Shown here in pieces: positions 16,795 through 26,570 of a stretch of 64,000 nt of DNA (its first letter is position 1; every line of letters begins with the position of its first letter). Where the stretch lies: the NCBI GenBank assembly GCA_947496145.1, contig CANMBS010000005.1, positions 62,001-126,000 of the forward strand, given 5' to 3'. The position numbers were made by a program, and so were the translations under genes. The DNA comes from an uncultured Pseudovibrio sp. GTDB lineage: Bacteria; Pseudomonadota; Alphaproteobacteria; Rhizobiales; Stappiaceae. The notes beneath the pieces are model-generated. The model ran no database searches. It was not told the origin of the DNA and saw only the letters and a list, made by a program, of their open reading frames with translations.

Positions 16795-17749
16795 ATGAAG
16801 ATTTGTCTTATCAAAGCATCTGCGCCAAACGATTTTTAAAGAGTACAAAAAAGCCTGCGGAAGACCTCCACAGTCTATCTTCTCCGCTGCTGCGGCAACG
16901 CCTTCACACTATCAACTAAAGCGTATCTCTGAAAAGTGGACACCGGTTTTCAGATAAAGATACGCAAAAACAAAAGCTAAAGCAGATCAAGCGTTTCAGT
17001 TTAAACGCGAACTGCTTTAGAGTGGCTGTAAACGCAATTACAGTTTCTGCCTCATACCCGGCATACTGGGCAAAACCCGTTACCGCCCAATCCCTGATGT
17101 CATCTCTGAGATTTCTGAGATGGAAACCGACTGGGTTGAACTTCACGCAGACCACCTGACAGAAAACCGGGAATACGCGCTGGAACCGCTCAGGATCAAC
17201 TGGGTGGGTGAAACAACAATCCGAATCGCAGATGATCCTGAACTTCTTGATGCCGCAGCGAGATCTGGAGCAAAATATCTGCTTTTGGGAATCGAAACAG
17301 CATCAAAAGAAGCATTAAAACGAGTTGGCAAAGATTTTGTGAAGCTGGAGAAACTGAAAGAGCAACTTTCTCGTCTTCATACACATGGAATTATTGTAGA
17401 CACCACTGCAATTTTTGGCCTTGATGAACATACACCAGAAATTTTCAATGAAACAGCCAGGTTCTTCCATGATATTGGCGTAGGTATAACTGCCCCTGCC
17501 ATCGCGATCCCCTTCCCCGGTTCGCGCTTTTACAAGCAACTGGAACAGGAAAACCCTCTGCTTTCCAATAATTGATCAGAGTATGACCGCAGTCACGCCG
17601 CCTACGAACCTAAAGGTATGTCTCGCGAGCAGCTGGAGGCGGGGCCAGAAGAATCCTCCTACGAATTTTACTCCGTGACACGCTTGGCATCGCGGAAACT
17701 TCGTCAAATCAAAGACTTTGGTTTGACGACAACACTCCGGCTATCATGA
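16795..17749 (+). pseudogene. Decayed B12-binding radical SAM protein gene carrying repeat element A
   Basis: Remnants of one gene. The start (MKICLIKASAP, from 16795) shifts frame within a dozen codons by about one extra base, then continues in another frame as IFKEYKKACGRPPQ to 16915. There repeat element A begins and the middle of the protein is missing. From 17021 the frame resumes at the radical SAM core, but the cluster motif reads GCKRNYSFC where CxxxCxxC is expected, so the middle Cys is Tyr. After SNN at 17572 an in-frame TGA stands where a Trp codon (TGG) would fit. Beyond it the same frame continues (SEYDRSHAAYEPKGMS) to a stop at 17747-17749. The intact family binds cobalamin and a 4Fe-4S cluster; this copy cannot be functional. 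Confidence 0.85.
16916..17020. repeat. Palindromic intergenic element A, copy 2 (105 bp)
   Basis: Matches 11157-11261 at 104 of 105 positions (one C/T difference in the second hairpin) in the same orientation, with the same CTAAAG and CTTTAG ends. It lies inside the radical SAM pseudogene exactly where its central coding part is missing. I see no target-site duplication at the borders. Confidence 0.92.
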
Positions 17750-17829
17750 CTTGCCCTGCGCTGAAAACCTAAGAAATCTCCAGGTTAAAGCGCCGGGCCT
17801 TTAGAGAACTCTCCTCTGGAACAACCTCC

Positions 17830-18189
17830 CTAGAGTTCCCCTTTTTCTAAAGTCTCACTCCACACTGTCGCATCAAACCCAAGTAGCATTTGCTTGCCAC
17901 CAGTTACCAGCGGTCTCTTGATCACAGAGGTCTCGCGCATCATCAGATCCAGAGCACTTGCTTCGTCTTTAACCTCTGATTTTGTTGCATCATCCAGTTT
18001 TCGCCAGGTTGTTCCGCGCTTGTTTACAACGGCCTCCCAGCCAAATTGAGCACATGCAGCTCGCAATGCCTCTAAATCTGCGCCATCTTTTTTGTAATCA
18101 TGCAGGCTATACTCAACACCCGCATCATCAAGAAGCTTACGTGCTTTGCGCACACTGTCACAATTGCGAATACCATGCATAACTAACAA
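17830..18189 (-). CDS. ArsC/Spx-family (YffB-like) thioredoxin-fold protein
   Basis: A 119-residue protein of the ArsC/YffB group. It has a single N-terminal redox cysteine, C10 in GIRNCDSVRKAR, and the family's conserved C-terminal segment ETSVIKRPLV with its arginine. The close match to YffB, which uses glutathione and is not a proven arsenate reductase, argues against true arsenate resistance; no ars genes are nearby. The start is a TTG at 18189 with AGAGGAG 8 bases upstream; an in-frame ATG at 18180 is the alternative. Confidence 0.85.
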   Translation of the reverse strand: MLVMHGIRNCDSVRKARKLLDDAGVEYSLHDYKKDGADLEALRAACAQFGWEAVVNKRGTTWRKLDDATKSEVKDEASALDLMMRETSVIKRPLVTGGKQMLLGFDATVWSETLEKGEL

Positions 18190-18373
18190 AATCAGAACTC
18201 CTCTGCTCTTTGCATTAGATGAAGAATACTCGTCTTAACCCTGCAAACTCTCTCAATTGAACATTATCAGGAACTACAAAACCGCACATCTTAGCGCCTG
18301 AATATGCTATAAAATTGCGCAAAGCGAGAGTTATATTTGCGTTTCAACTAAGCAATCCCCCCTAGACGCATTC

Positions 18374-18385
18374 ACTCATATGAGT
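18374..18385. promoter_or_regulatory. 12-base palindrome upstream of the peptide ABC operon
   Basis: ACTCATATGAGT is a perfect palindrome about 115 bases before the substrate-binding protein start, inside the 309-base gap 18190-18498 that must hold the operon promoter. It may be an operator; no regulator gene is adjacent. Confidence 0.25.
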
Positions 18386-18498
18386 AATATCACTAAATCG
18401 TCAGATTCCTGTCTTTTTGATGCCGGGCGAAACCAGAGGGACCTCAGCGAAAAAAGACGTCCAGTCTGCATATGGGGAACAAGGGGAGTTACAAAAAG

Positions 18499-20079
18499 AT
18501 GCGTTTTAAAATTGCATCCGCAGCATTGGCAATGACATTACTTGTCGGCACACAGGCAAGTGCTGAAACATTGAAGTTTGCTTTTCAAGGTACCTACAAT
18601 CAACAGGATCCATACAGCCTGAACGAAACATTCACGCTTGGTATGCTTGGTAATGTGTATGAGGGGCTTGTACGCCGTACCCCCGACCTGAAAATTGAAC
18701 CAGCACTTGCGGAAAGTTGGGAAGTTATTGAACCAACCCGCTGGCGCTTCCACCTGCGCAAAGGCGTCAAGTTTCACAATGGCAATGATTTCACCGCCGA
18801 CGACGTCGTCTTTTCCGCTGACCGCGTGCGCTCAGAAGGCTCTGATGCAACCCAGTTCCTTAATGCCGACGTTAAGGTCGAAAAAGTTGACGATTACACA
18901 GTTGACTTTGTCCTGACAGGTGTAAACCCAATCCTGCACTCCGAATGGTCCCACTGGTTCATTATGGATAAGGAATGGACAGAAGCAAACAATGCCGTAA
19001 AAGTCACCTCTGCCTCCGATACCAACCCAAACTATGCTTCTTTGCATACAAACGGTACCGGTCCATTCAAAGTTACATCTCACGAACCGGGCGTTAAAAC
19101 CACTTTTGTGCCCAACGAAAACTGGTGGGACCAGAAGACACACAACCTGACAAGTGTTGAGTTCACCCCAATTGGTTCAGATGCAACGCGCGTTGCTGCG
19201 CTTCTTTCCGGCGAACTGGACATGGTGTTCCCAATTCCGGTGCAGGACATCAAGCGCATCAATGCCAATCCGGGAACATCTGCGCTGACCGGCCCTGAGC
19301 TTCGCACGATCTTCCTTGGTTTCGACCAGAGGCGTGATGAACTGCTTCACTCTGATGTCAAAGGCAAAAACCCGTTCAAGGATGCCCGCGTTCGCAAAGC
19401 ATTTTATCAGGCTATTAACATGGACGCGATCAAGGCAAAAATCATGCGCGGCCTCTCAGAACCATCAGCGCTGTTGATCTCACCATATCTGTTTGCAAAC
19501 TCCGGCGACTTCTCTCGTCACCCATACGATCCGGAAGCCTCCAAAAAACTGCTTGCAGAAGCGGGTTACGCAGATGGCTTTGAAGTCTCCATGGACTGCC
19601 CGAATGACCGCTATGTAAACGACGAGGCAATCTGTCAGGCGACAGCTTCGTTCCTTGCTCGCGTCGGCATCAAAGTAAACCTGAATGCCCAGCCAAAAGC
19701 AAAGTACTTCGCCAAGGTTCTGGCCTCCGGTGGCTTTGACACTTCATTCTACCTGCTCGGCTGGACCCCAGGCTCATTCGACAGCCACAACGTGTTGAAG
19801 AACCTCAACAACTGCCGTGACGACAAAGGCGCTGGCGGACCATTCAATCTGGGGGGCTACTGTAATCCGAAAATAGACGAGCTGACTGCAAAAGTTCTTT
19901 CTGAAAACGACGAGGAAAAGCGTAACGCTCTGATTTCTGAAGCTTACACAATCCTGCATAACGAGGTCTCTCACATTCCTCTGCACCAGCAGGGGCTGGC
20001 ATGGGGCGTATCTGACAAGGTTACTCTGGTGCAACGCGCAGATAACAAGTTCTTCTTCAAATACGTAAACTTCAAATAA
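18499..20079 (+). CDS. Peptide-type ABC transporter substrate-binding protein (SBP_bac_5)
   Basis: A 526-residue periplasmic receptor of the DppA/OppA class. The signal peptide (MRFKIASAALAMTLLVGTQASA) ends at residue 22. Family landmarks are EGLVRRTPDLKIEPALAESWE, a segment FHLRKGVKFHNG with the conserved lysine, and FNLGGYCNPKIDEL near the end. The ATG at 18499 with AAGGGGAG 10 bases upstream is preferred to an in-frame ATG at 18472. First gene of a four-gene importer operon. The substrate (dipeptide, oligopeptide or other) is not resolved. Confidence 0.92.
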   Translation: MRFKIASAALAMTLLVGTQASAETLKFAFQGTYNQQDPYSLNETFTLGMLGNVYEGLVRRTPDLKIEPALAESWEVIEPTRWRFHLRKGVKFHNGNDFTADDVVFSADRVRSEGSDATQFLNADVKVEKVDDYTVDFVLTGVNPILHSEWSHWFIMDKEWTEANNAVKVTSASDTNPNYASLHTNGTGPFKVTSHEPGVKTTFVPNENWWDQKTHNLTSVEFTPIGSDATRVAALLSGELDMVFPIPVQDIKRINANPGTSALTGPELRTIFLGFDQRRDELLHSDVKGKNPFKDARVRKAFYQAINMDAIKAKIMRGLSEPSALLISPYLFANSGDFSRHPYDPEASKKLLAEAGYADGFEVSMDCPNDRYVNDEAICQATASFLARVGIKVNLNAQPKAKYFAKVLASGGFDTSFYLLGWTPGSFDSHNVLKNLNNCRDDKGAGGPFNLGGYCNPKIDELTAKVLSENDEEKRNALISEAYTILHNEVSHIPLHQQGLAWGVSDKVTLVQRADNKFFFKYVNFK

Positions 20080-20102
20080 GCCCTTAAACAAGCAAAAAAC
20101 TG

Positions 20103-20125
20103 GCTCGGCGCAATCTGCGTCGGGC
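20103..20125 (+). terminator. Intercistronic hairpin after the substrate-binding protein gene
   Basis: A ten-pair hairpin with two G-U pairs, GCTCGGCGCA-ATC-TGCGTCGGGC, is followed by ACCTTTCTTC. It fits a partial terminator or a 3' stabiliser that lets the binding protein be made in excess over the membrane subunits, as is common in ABC operons. Confidence 0.5.
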
Positions 20126-20157
20126 ACCTTTCTTCTCAGGAACAACTATAAAACACC

Positions 20158-21138
20158 ATGTTTGGCTTTATCTCCCGGCGTATCGCCATGGCTCTTATGG
20201 TCATGTTTGTCGTAGCCTTGATCTCCTTCCTGCTCTTCCGCTTTGTTGGAGATCCGATCAACCAGATGGTCGGCATTGAAACCACACCTGAGCAGCGTGA
20301 AGCCCTGCGTGAGCGCCTCGGCCTGAATGACCCGTTTTACACTCAGTTCCTCCGCTACATTGCAGGCGCAATTCAGTTTGAATTTGGTAACTCCTATCAA
20401 TTCAAACAGCCTGTGGCAGACCTGATTGGCCGCCGCCTCCCGGCAACATTGGAGCTGTCCTTTGCCTCTGCAATCTTTGCATTGCTGCTTGGTGTTCCAA
20501 TGGGTGTATACACCGGACTGAACCGTGACTCATGGCTCTCCAAGATATTCCTCTCAGTATCTCTTATAGGTATCTCCCTGCCGACATTCTTTATCGGCAT
20601 CCTGTTTATTTTCCTGTTCTCAGTGACGCTGCAATGGCTACCAAGCTTCGGTCGTGGAGAGGTCGTACAGATCGGCTCTTTCTGGGATACAGGCTTCCTG
20701 ACCATCAGCGGGTTAAAAGCACTCATCCTGCCCGCGATCACCCTTGGCCTCTATCAGATGACCCTCATCATGCGCCTGATCCGCGCTGAGATGCTGGAAG
20801 TCCTGCGCACCGACCACATCAAGTTCGCCCGCGCTCGCGGCCTGCCGAACCGCTCAGTCTATTACATCCACGCACTCAAAAACACGATGGTCCCGGTTAT
20901 CACCATCACCGGCCTGCAACTCGGTTCCATCATTGCCTTTGCGATCATCACAGAGACCGTGTTCCAGTGGCCGGGCATGGGCATCCTCTTCCTGCAAGCC
21001 GTGCAAAACGTGGATATCCCGATCATGGCAGCTTACCTGCTGCTCACCGCTTTCATCTTCGTGGTTATCAACCTTGTCGTAGACATCCTCTACGTCGTGA
21101 TTGACCCGCGCCTGCGCTCAGAGCGTGGCCGTGCCTAA
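20158..21138 (+). CDS. Peptide-type ABC transporter permease, DppB-like
   Basis: A 326-residue inner-membrane subunit with six predicted transmembrane segments. The N-terminal helix and the loop GDPINQMVGIETTPEQREALRERLGLNDPFYTQFL are typical of DppB/GsiC. The EAA-type cytoplasmic loop that contacts the ATPase is DHIKFARARGLPNRSVYYIHALKN. It follows the binding protein gene after 78 bases containing a hairpin and pairs with the DppC-like subunit. Confidence 0.93.
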   Translation: MFGFISRRIAMALMVMFVVALISFLLFRFVGDPINQMVGIETTPEQREALRERLGLNDPFYTQFLRYIAGAIQFEFGNSYQFKQPVADLIGRRLPATLELSFASAIFALLLGVPMGVYTGLNRDSWLSKIFLSVSLIGISLPTFFIGILFIFLFSVTLQWLPSFGRGEVVQIGSFWDTGFLTISGLKALILPAITLGLYQMTLIMRLIRAEMLEVLRTDHIKFARARGLPNRSVYYIHALKNTMVPVITITGLQLGSIIAFAIITETVFQWPGMGILFLQAVQNVDIPIMAAYLLLTAFIFVVINLVVDILYVVIDPRLRSERGRA

Positions 21139-21159
21139 GAACGCCTGAGGATAACAATC

Positions 21160-22122
21160 ATGACAGATAACACACCAACCTTATCCAACAACGAAGCTTC
21201 ACAGGCACCTCGCTCCGCAATCGCACGTTTCCTCGACAGCGACCTCCTGCACAGTTTCTTAAGCTCCAAAGTGACGGTTCTGGCGGCAATCATCACTGTC
21301 TTAATGATGCTGTCAGCTTTATTCGCACCGCTCATTGCCCCCTTCAACCCGTTTGATCTGGCACAGCTCAGCATTATGGATGCACGCATCCCGCCAGTCG
21401 GCATGGAATGGTCCGATCCTCGCTTCCTGCTGGGCACAGATGATCAGGGCCGTGACCTGCTCTCCGGCATCCTGTACGGTATGCGCATCTCTCTGGCAGT
21501 GGGCTTCCTGTCCGTTGCCTTCGCAGCCATCCTCGGCATCTCTCTGGGCCTGATCTCCGGTTATGTCGGGGGTCGAACAGATGCAATCATCATGCGTATT
21601 GCAGAAGTTCAGCTCACTTTCCCGGCTATCCTGCTCGCATTGCTCATTGACGGCATCGCAAACGGTATTTTCGGAAACATTGACCGTGAGACATGGGCAG
21701 TCTGGATTCTCACAGTGTCCATCGGCCTGTCCTTCTGGGTACAATACGCCCGTACAGTTCGTGGCTCCACGCTGGTTGAGAAGAACAAGGAATACGTTCA
21801 GGCCGCTCGCGTGATCGGCATTCCCGCATGGATCATCATGATCCGCCATGTTCTGCCAAATGTGCTTGGCCCGGTGCTGGTTATCGCAACCATCAATCTT
21901 GCTCTGGCGATCATCACAGAAGCAACTCTTTCCTTCCTTGGCGTGGGTGTTCCATCAACACAGCCATCTCTGGGCACGCTGATCCGCATCGGCAACGACT
22001 TCCTGTTTTCAGGCGAGTGGTGGATTGCGATCTTTCCCGGACTGGCGCTCGCGATCCTTGTTCTGGCAGTAAACCTGCTGGGCGACTGGCTCCGCGACGC
22101 TCTGAACCCGAAACTGCGCTAG
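21160..22122 (+). CDS. Peptide-type ABC transporter permease, DppC-like
   Basis: A 320-residue permease with a cytoplasmic N-terminus, a first membrane segment at about 40-62, and the periplasmic signature FLLGTDDQGRDLLSGILYGMRISL near 105-125. The EAA loop is EYVQAARVIGIPAWIIMIRHVLPN. It lies 21 bases after the DppB-like gene and 12 bases before the ATPase gene, with a GAGG ribosome site. Confidence 0.93.
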   Translation: MTDNTPTLSNNEASQAPRSAIARFLDSDLLHSFLSSKVTVLAAIITVLMMLSALFAPLIAPFNPFDLAQLSIMDARIPPVGMEWSDPRFLLGTDDQGRDLLSGILYGMRISLAVGFLSVAFAAILGISLGLISGYVGGRTDAIIMRIAEVQLTFPAILLALLIDGIANGIFGNIDRETWAVWILTVSIGLSFWVQYARTVRGSTLVEKNKEYVQAARVIGIPAWIIMIRHVLPNVLGPVLVIATINLALAIITEATLSFLGVGVPSTQPSLGTLIRIGNDFLFSGEWWIAIFPGLALAILVLAVNLLGDWLRDALNPKLR

Positions 22123-22134
22123 GGAGGCCAGACC

Positions 22135-23868
22135 ATGAGCATCTTAGATATTCGCGGCCTCACCGTTCAGTTTCCAAGCCGCAAAGACGTTTTCACGGCG
22201 TCCCGAAACATCAACCTCTCTGTAGACGCCGGAAAAATCCTCGGCGTTGTCGGTGAAAGTGGCGCTGGTAAATCCACCGTTGGCAACGCCACCATCGGCT
22301 TGCTGGAGCATCCGGGCCGTATTAGCACTGGTGAAATCCACCTCGACGGTCAGCGCATTGACAACCTCGATGCAGAAAGCATGCGCAAGCTGCGCGGCAA
22401 GCGCATTGGCATGATTTTTCAGGACCCGCTGACATCGCTGGACCCACTGCAAACCATCGAGTTCCAGCTGGTAGAAACCATCCGCCTCCACTTGCCACTG
22501 TCCAAAGCAGAAGCAAGAGCGCGGGCAGTTGACCTGTTAGATCAGGTGGGAATCCCAAATCCAGACGAGCGCATTGCGCAGTACCCGCACCAGTTCTCTG
22601 GCGGTATGCGTCAGCGCGTTGTGATCGCCCTTGCACTCTGCGCGGACCCGGAAGTTGTTATCGCTGATGAACCAACAACCGCTCTCGACGTTTCCATTCA
22701 GGCCCAAATCCTGAAGCTGATGAAACGCCTGTGCACCGAGAAAAACGTGGCGATGATCGTCATCACCCACGATATGGGCGTGATTGCCGATCTCACCGAC
22801 CACGTAGCGGTTATGTACCGTGGTGATCTGGTGGAATACGGCGACTCTAAACAGGTACTGGGCGAACCAAAGCACCCATACACCCAAAGCCTGATCGCAG
22901 CAGTTCCACGCCCGGACGTGAAAGTCCATCGCTTCCCGCAGGTGGATTACATTGAAGGCTCCGCAAAGCCATTCAAGCAGATCGATATCTCCACCCACTG
23001 GCTGGGCAAGGCCCGCGACTACAAACCGGTCGAAGGCCCGCTTTTGTCTGTCAAAGACATCACCATGAAGTTCCTCACAAAGAACGCATGGACCAAACGC
23101 AACCGCCAGTACTTCACAGCACTGGACAAGGTTGGTTTTAACATTCAGGCAGGCGAAACCTTCGGTCTGGTGGGAGAAAGTGGCTCCGGCAAGTCAACCA
23201 TGGCCCGTGTCATCACTGGTCTTTACCATCCGGCAAGCGGCACCGCTCACTTTGCCGGACAGGAACTGACCAGCCTGAAGGATAAGAAACAGGTTCTGGC
23301 AATGCGCCGTCAGATGCAGATGATCTTTCAGGACCCGTTCTCCTCCCTCAACTCCCGTATGCGCGTGCGCAACATCGTGGCCGAGCCAATCAAATTCCAC
23401 AAGCTTGCCAGCACCAACAGTGAAGTAAACCAGATCGTCGATGATCTTCTGGAGCACGTCGGCCTTGGTGTTGCAGCAGCAGCCAGATTCCCCCACGAGT
23501 TCTCAGGTGGTCAGCGTCAGCGTATCTCCATTGCCCGCGCTCTGGCGACCCGCCCACGTTTCCTCGTTTGTGATGAGCCAACGTCTGCTCTGGACGTGTC
23601 TATTCAGGCCCAGATCCTGAACCTGCTGAAAGACCTTCAGGACGAGCTGGGCCTCACCATGCTGTTCATCAGCCACGACCTCGCGGTCATCCGGCAGATG
23701 TGCAATCGCACCGGCGTCATGCGCCACGGCCAGCTTCTGGAAGTTGCAGACACAGAAAAGCTCTTCAACAACCCTGAGCACGCTTACACCAAAGAACTCC
23801 TCTCCCTCATGCCAGGCATGGACGACCTCTCCCGCCAGAATCTGGAGGAAGAACTGGTAACCGCTTAG
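22135..23868 (+). CDS. Peptide-type ABC transporter ATP-binding protein, two fused ATPase domains (GsiA-like)
   Basis: A 577-residue protein joining the DppD- and DppF-type ATPases. Domain 1 has Walker A from about residue 40 (GESGAGKST), signature FSGGMRQR and Walker B VIADEPTTALD. Domain 2 has Walker A from about 347 (GESGSGKST), signature FSGGQRQR and Walker B VCDEPTSALD. The oligopeptide-type C-terminal segment HPYTQSL follows the first ATPase, and HAYTKELL follows the second. Last gene of the operon, 12 bases after the permease, with a terminator 25 bases after its stop. Confidence 0.94.
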   Translation: MSILDIRGLTVQFPSRKDVFTASRNINLSVDAGKILGVVGESGAGKSTVGNATIGLLEHPGRISTGEIHLDGQRIDNLDAESMRKLRGKRIGMIFQDPLTSLDPLQTIEFQLVETIRLHLPLSKAEARARAVDLLDQVGIPNPDERIAQYPHQFSGGMRQRVVIALALCADPEVVIADEPTTALDVSIQAQILKLMKRLCTEKNVAMIVITHDMGVIADLTDHVAVMYRGDLVEYGDSKQVLGEPKHPYTQSLIAAVPRPDVKVHRFPQVDYIEGSAKPFKQIDISTHWLGKARDYKPVEGPLLSVKDITMKFLTKNAWTKRNRQYFTALDKVGFNIQAGETFGLVGESGSGKSTMARVITGLYHPASGTAHFAGQELTSLKDKKQVLAMRRQMQMIFQDPFSSLNSRMRVRNIVAEPIKFHKLASTNSEVNQIVDDLLEHVGLGVAAAARFPHEFSGGQRQRISIARALATRPRFLVCDEPTSALDVSIQAQILNLLKDLQDELGLTMLFISHDLAVIRQMCNRTGVMRHGQLLEVADTEKLFNNPEHAYTKELLSLMPGMDDLSRQNLEEELVTA

Positions 23869-23892
23869 TGCTAAGCCTTTTAGATGATTCAT

Positions 23893-23916
23893 AAAGGGGC
23901 CACATGGCCCCTTTTT
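23893..23916 (+). terminator. Rho-independent terminator of the peptide ABC operon
   Basis: A perfect nine-pair stem, AAAGGGGCC-ACAT-GGCCCCTTT, is followed by more T residues. Confidence 0.9.
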
Positions 23917-24017
23917 ATTAGCAGGAAAAGAGCTCTTACCTTCATCAAAGAAAAGACCAATTTACCCTCAATGGTTGCATTTCTATTCAATTCAACCACC
24001 AAACAAAGGAATTCAAC

Positions 24018-24890
24018 GTGTCTTTACGCCTGTTCCTGATCCTACCTCTTTTTGGGGTAGCCTTCTTGCTCCTCATGTCTTTTCTCGGCTCAATCCATCC
24101 AATTGGCGATAGCCTTGCTGTTTTTCGTCTTCCACTCGCCATTAGTCTGGCAGTGCTTGCTCTCTTGTTTCATCGCCATACCCTGCTCACGATTATGGGC
24201 GTTCTTCTTGCATTCGCGAGTAGTGCAACGGTGATTTGGGCCTATCAAGTTCCAGCAACCACACAAAAACATGACTTAACAATTTATCAGAAAAACCTCA
24301 GTTTTAAGGCTGGTGACCGCACAGATTTGTTAAAGGACATCCAGTCTCTCCAACCAGACGTCATTACACTGCAAGAAGTTCATGCAAGGCACCTTCCCCT
24401 CATTGAGACACTCAAAGAAAAATACCCGCAACACATAGTCTGCCCATTTGCAGCAATCGGGGCAGTAGCAGTCCTATCCCGGCTTCCACTCAGCACCCAG
24501 GCAAGCAATTGTCAGGTTGGTCTGGGTGTTGCAGCTTTACATCTTCAAGGCCCCAAAGGTTCATTCTGGGTTACATCCGTTCACCAGCACTGGCCATGGC
24601 CTTTTCACCAAACGTCTCAGGCACAACAAATCATCCCCTTGCTATTCAAACTACCCGGCCCAAAGATAATCGCAGGAGATTTCAATATGGTGCCTTGGTC
24701 TCACAACCTGACTCAGTATACGACCAGCACAAACACGAGAATTGCTGGTCCGTATGATGCTAGTTTCATGCTGAAAGGATCATATGCCATGCGCATTGAT
24801 CATGTATTAGCGCCCAAAGGAGGCACAACTTCACTCCGCCCCTACTTTGGCTCCGATCATTTCGGTCTTTTTGCCCACGTCAACCTGTGA
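24018..24890 (+). CDS. Membrane-anchored endonuclease/exonuclease/phosphatase-family protein
   Basis: A 290-residue protein with three hydrophobic segments in the first 85 residues, then an EEP domain. Catalytic landmarks are ITLQEVHA (metal-binding Glu), the VTSVHQHWPWPF segment, AGDFNMVPWS (Asp and Asn), and the final GSDHFGLF (Asp-His). The anchored form is the YafD-like type, whose substrate (nucleic acid or phospholipid) is unknown. It starts at a GTG with AAAGGA upstream and has no operon partner. Confidence 0.85.
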   Translation: MSLRLFLILPLFGVAFLLLMSFLGSIHPIGDSLAVFRLPLAISLAVLALLFHRHTLLTIMGVLLAFASSATVIWAYQVPATTQKHDLTIYQKNLSFKAGDRTDLLKDIQSLQPDVITLQEVHARHLPLIETLKEKYPQHIVCPFAAIGAVAVLSRLPLSTQASNCQVGLGVAALHLQGPKGSFWVTSVHQHWPWPFHQTSQAQQIIPLLFKLPGPKIIAGDFNMVPWSHNLTQYTTSTNTRIAGPYDASFMLKGSYAMRIDHVLAPKGGTTSLRPYFGSDHFGLFAHVNL

Positions 24891-24896
24891 TCCCTC

Positions 24897-25520
24897 TCAC
24901 ACCTTTCGCGCCACAATAAACCGTCCCATAGGAGAAGCCGGATAGTTGCCGGTTTCGACTATTTTAAAGCCTGCCTGTTCAATTTTCTCACCCAACTCTA
25001 TCTGCTTCAGATAGTTCACATAAGGGGCGTACCCGACAACGCGCATCGCATTGATAAGCCAGCGCCAGTAAAACGCAACCTCTCCCAAACATGGCGTTTT
25101 GGAGATGAAAAGCCCGTCAGGTTTCAGGAAGCTATGTATTTGCTCAAGAACACGCTTCTCTCCTTTAATCAGGTGGATCAGATTAAAAGCCATAACCACA
25201 TCATAGCTCTTTTCACCTAAGGCCGTATCACCCGCTCTGGAGTGCATAAACTCTATGTTTTCACAATGGTCTTTCAGCGCCTTTGCTCGCCCGAACTCAA
25301 GCATCTTTGCCGAGGCGTCACTGGCGGTCATATGCTTTACGTGCTTTGCCAGAAGCATAGCCGTACTGCCACTGCCACACCCAAGTTCCAGCACCTCCTG
25401 ATCAGACGCAAGATACGACCGCACACGCTCCATGGCCCGTTCATAAGAAGCCATGTCTTTTATTGGTCGTGCCACATACTTCGATGCTTTCTTATCCCAG
25501 AACCCTGCGGAATCTTGCAT
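24897..25520 (-). CDS. Class I SAM-dependent methyltransferase
   Basis: A 207-residue methyltransferase with motif I EVLELGCGSGSTAMLLA at about 45-61, an acidic residue after strand 2 (MTASDASAKML) and a motif IV-like DVVMAFNLIHLI. It belongs to the UbiE/Methyltransf_11-type group of small-molecule methyltransferases; the acceptor is unknown. I chose the ATG at 25520, preceded by GGAGGG at 6 bases, over the ATG 33 bases upstream. It is divergent from the LysR gene at 25607. Confidence 0.87.
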   Translation of the reverse strand: MQDSAGFWDKKASKYVARPIKDMASYERAMERVRSYLASDQEVLELGCGSGSTAMLLAKHVKHMTASDASAKMLEFGRAKALKDHCENIEFMHSRAGDTALGEKSYDVVMAFNLIHLIKGEKRVLEQIHSFLKPDGLFISKTPCLGEVAFYWRWLINAMRVVGYAPYVNYLKQIELGEKIEQAGFKIVETGNYPASPMGRFIVARKV

Positions 25521-25606
25521 GATAAGCCCTCCATTTGCGACAAGTGTATCCATGCATTTTCCGAAGATAAATTGCCTAAATTCGTAAGTCAGGTATACAA
25601 ATATGC

Positions 25607-26491
25607 ATGAAATGGCAGAGCATCTCTTTTGATTGGAATCAGGCGCGCGCCTTCCTCGTTACTGCGCAGGAAGGCTCCCTGTCGGCGGCGGCAAGAGCCT
25701 TAGGTCTCACCCAGCCAACATTGGGCAGACAAGTGGCTGCTCTGGAAGAAGCGCTGGGCGTCACCTTGTTCGAACGCACAGGCCGCTCACTCATCCTGAC
25801 AAAAGCTGGTAAGGAGCTACTGGATCACGTCAAATCCATGGGAGAAGCTGCCAACCGCATTTCTTTAGTAGCATCTGGTCAGTCACAAGAAATTGATGGC
25901 ACCGTCTGCATCAGCGCAAGCGACACCATGTCCGCCTATATCCTGCCGCCAATACTGCAAGAACTGCGAAGCATCGCCCCCGGCATCAGCATAGAAATCA
26001 TTGCGACAAACGCTGTCAGCAACCTGCAGCAACGCGAAGCAGACATAGCAATCCGTCACGTTCGTCCTGAGCAACCAGACCTGACCGCCAGATTGCTCAG
26101 GGAAAGCAAAGCACGCTTTTACGCCAGCAAATCCTATCTGCATCGCAAAGGCCGCCCCCAGTCATCCAATGAGCTTAAACATCACGAGTTTATTGGCTTC
26201 GAACAGCCAGATAAGTTTCTCAGGCATTTCAGCGAAACTGATCTGCCACTGGAAGAAAAGAACTTCAAACTCACAACACAAAGCGGACTTGTCGGCTGGC
26301 AACTCGCCAGAAGCGGTCTCGGCATCATCATTATGCTTGAGGAAATCGCAGAAAAATTTCCTGAAATGGAACAGGTCCTGCCCGAGGCAGAGCCCTTTGA
26401 TGTCCCCATCTGGCTGGCGACTCACCGTGAGCTGCATACCTCAAAGCGCATCCGCCTTATTTTCGATTCCCTGGCGAAATTTCTAAAATAA
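25607..26491 (+). CDS. LysR-family transcriptional regulator
   Basis: A 294-residue LysR protein. The helix-turn-helix (FLVTAQEGSLSAAARALGLTQPTLGRQVAALE) covers about 15-46, followed by an effector domain starting near residue 92. The divergent methyltransferase is the likely neighbour target because the two starts are 86 bases apart. No ribosome site is obvious before its ATG. Confidence 0.9.
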   Translation: MKWQSISFDWNQARAFLVTAQEGSLSAAARALGLTQPTLGRQVAALEEALGVTLFERTGRSLILTKAGKELLDHVKSMGEAANRISLVASGQSQEIDGTVCISASDTMSAYILPPILQELRSIAPGISIEIIATNAVSNLQQREADIAIRHVRPEQPDLTARLLRESKARFYASKSYLHRKGRPQSSNELKHHEFIGFEQPDKFLRHFSETDLPLEEKNFKLTTQSGLVGWQLARSGLGIIIMLEEIAEKFPEMEQVLPEAEPFDVPIWLATHRELHTSKRIRLIFDSLAKFLK

Positions 26492-26570
26492 TCTCTCGTT
26501 TCTGCCTATAAGTCCAACGGGCGGTTACACCATGGAAAAACACTCAGGCACACCCTCTTGACCCGCTGTC

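Noticed and set aside
17830-18189. Arsenate resistance gene arsC
   Set aside because: The protein matches YffB-type members, and no arsB, arsR or acr3 gene is nearby.
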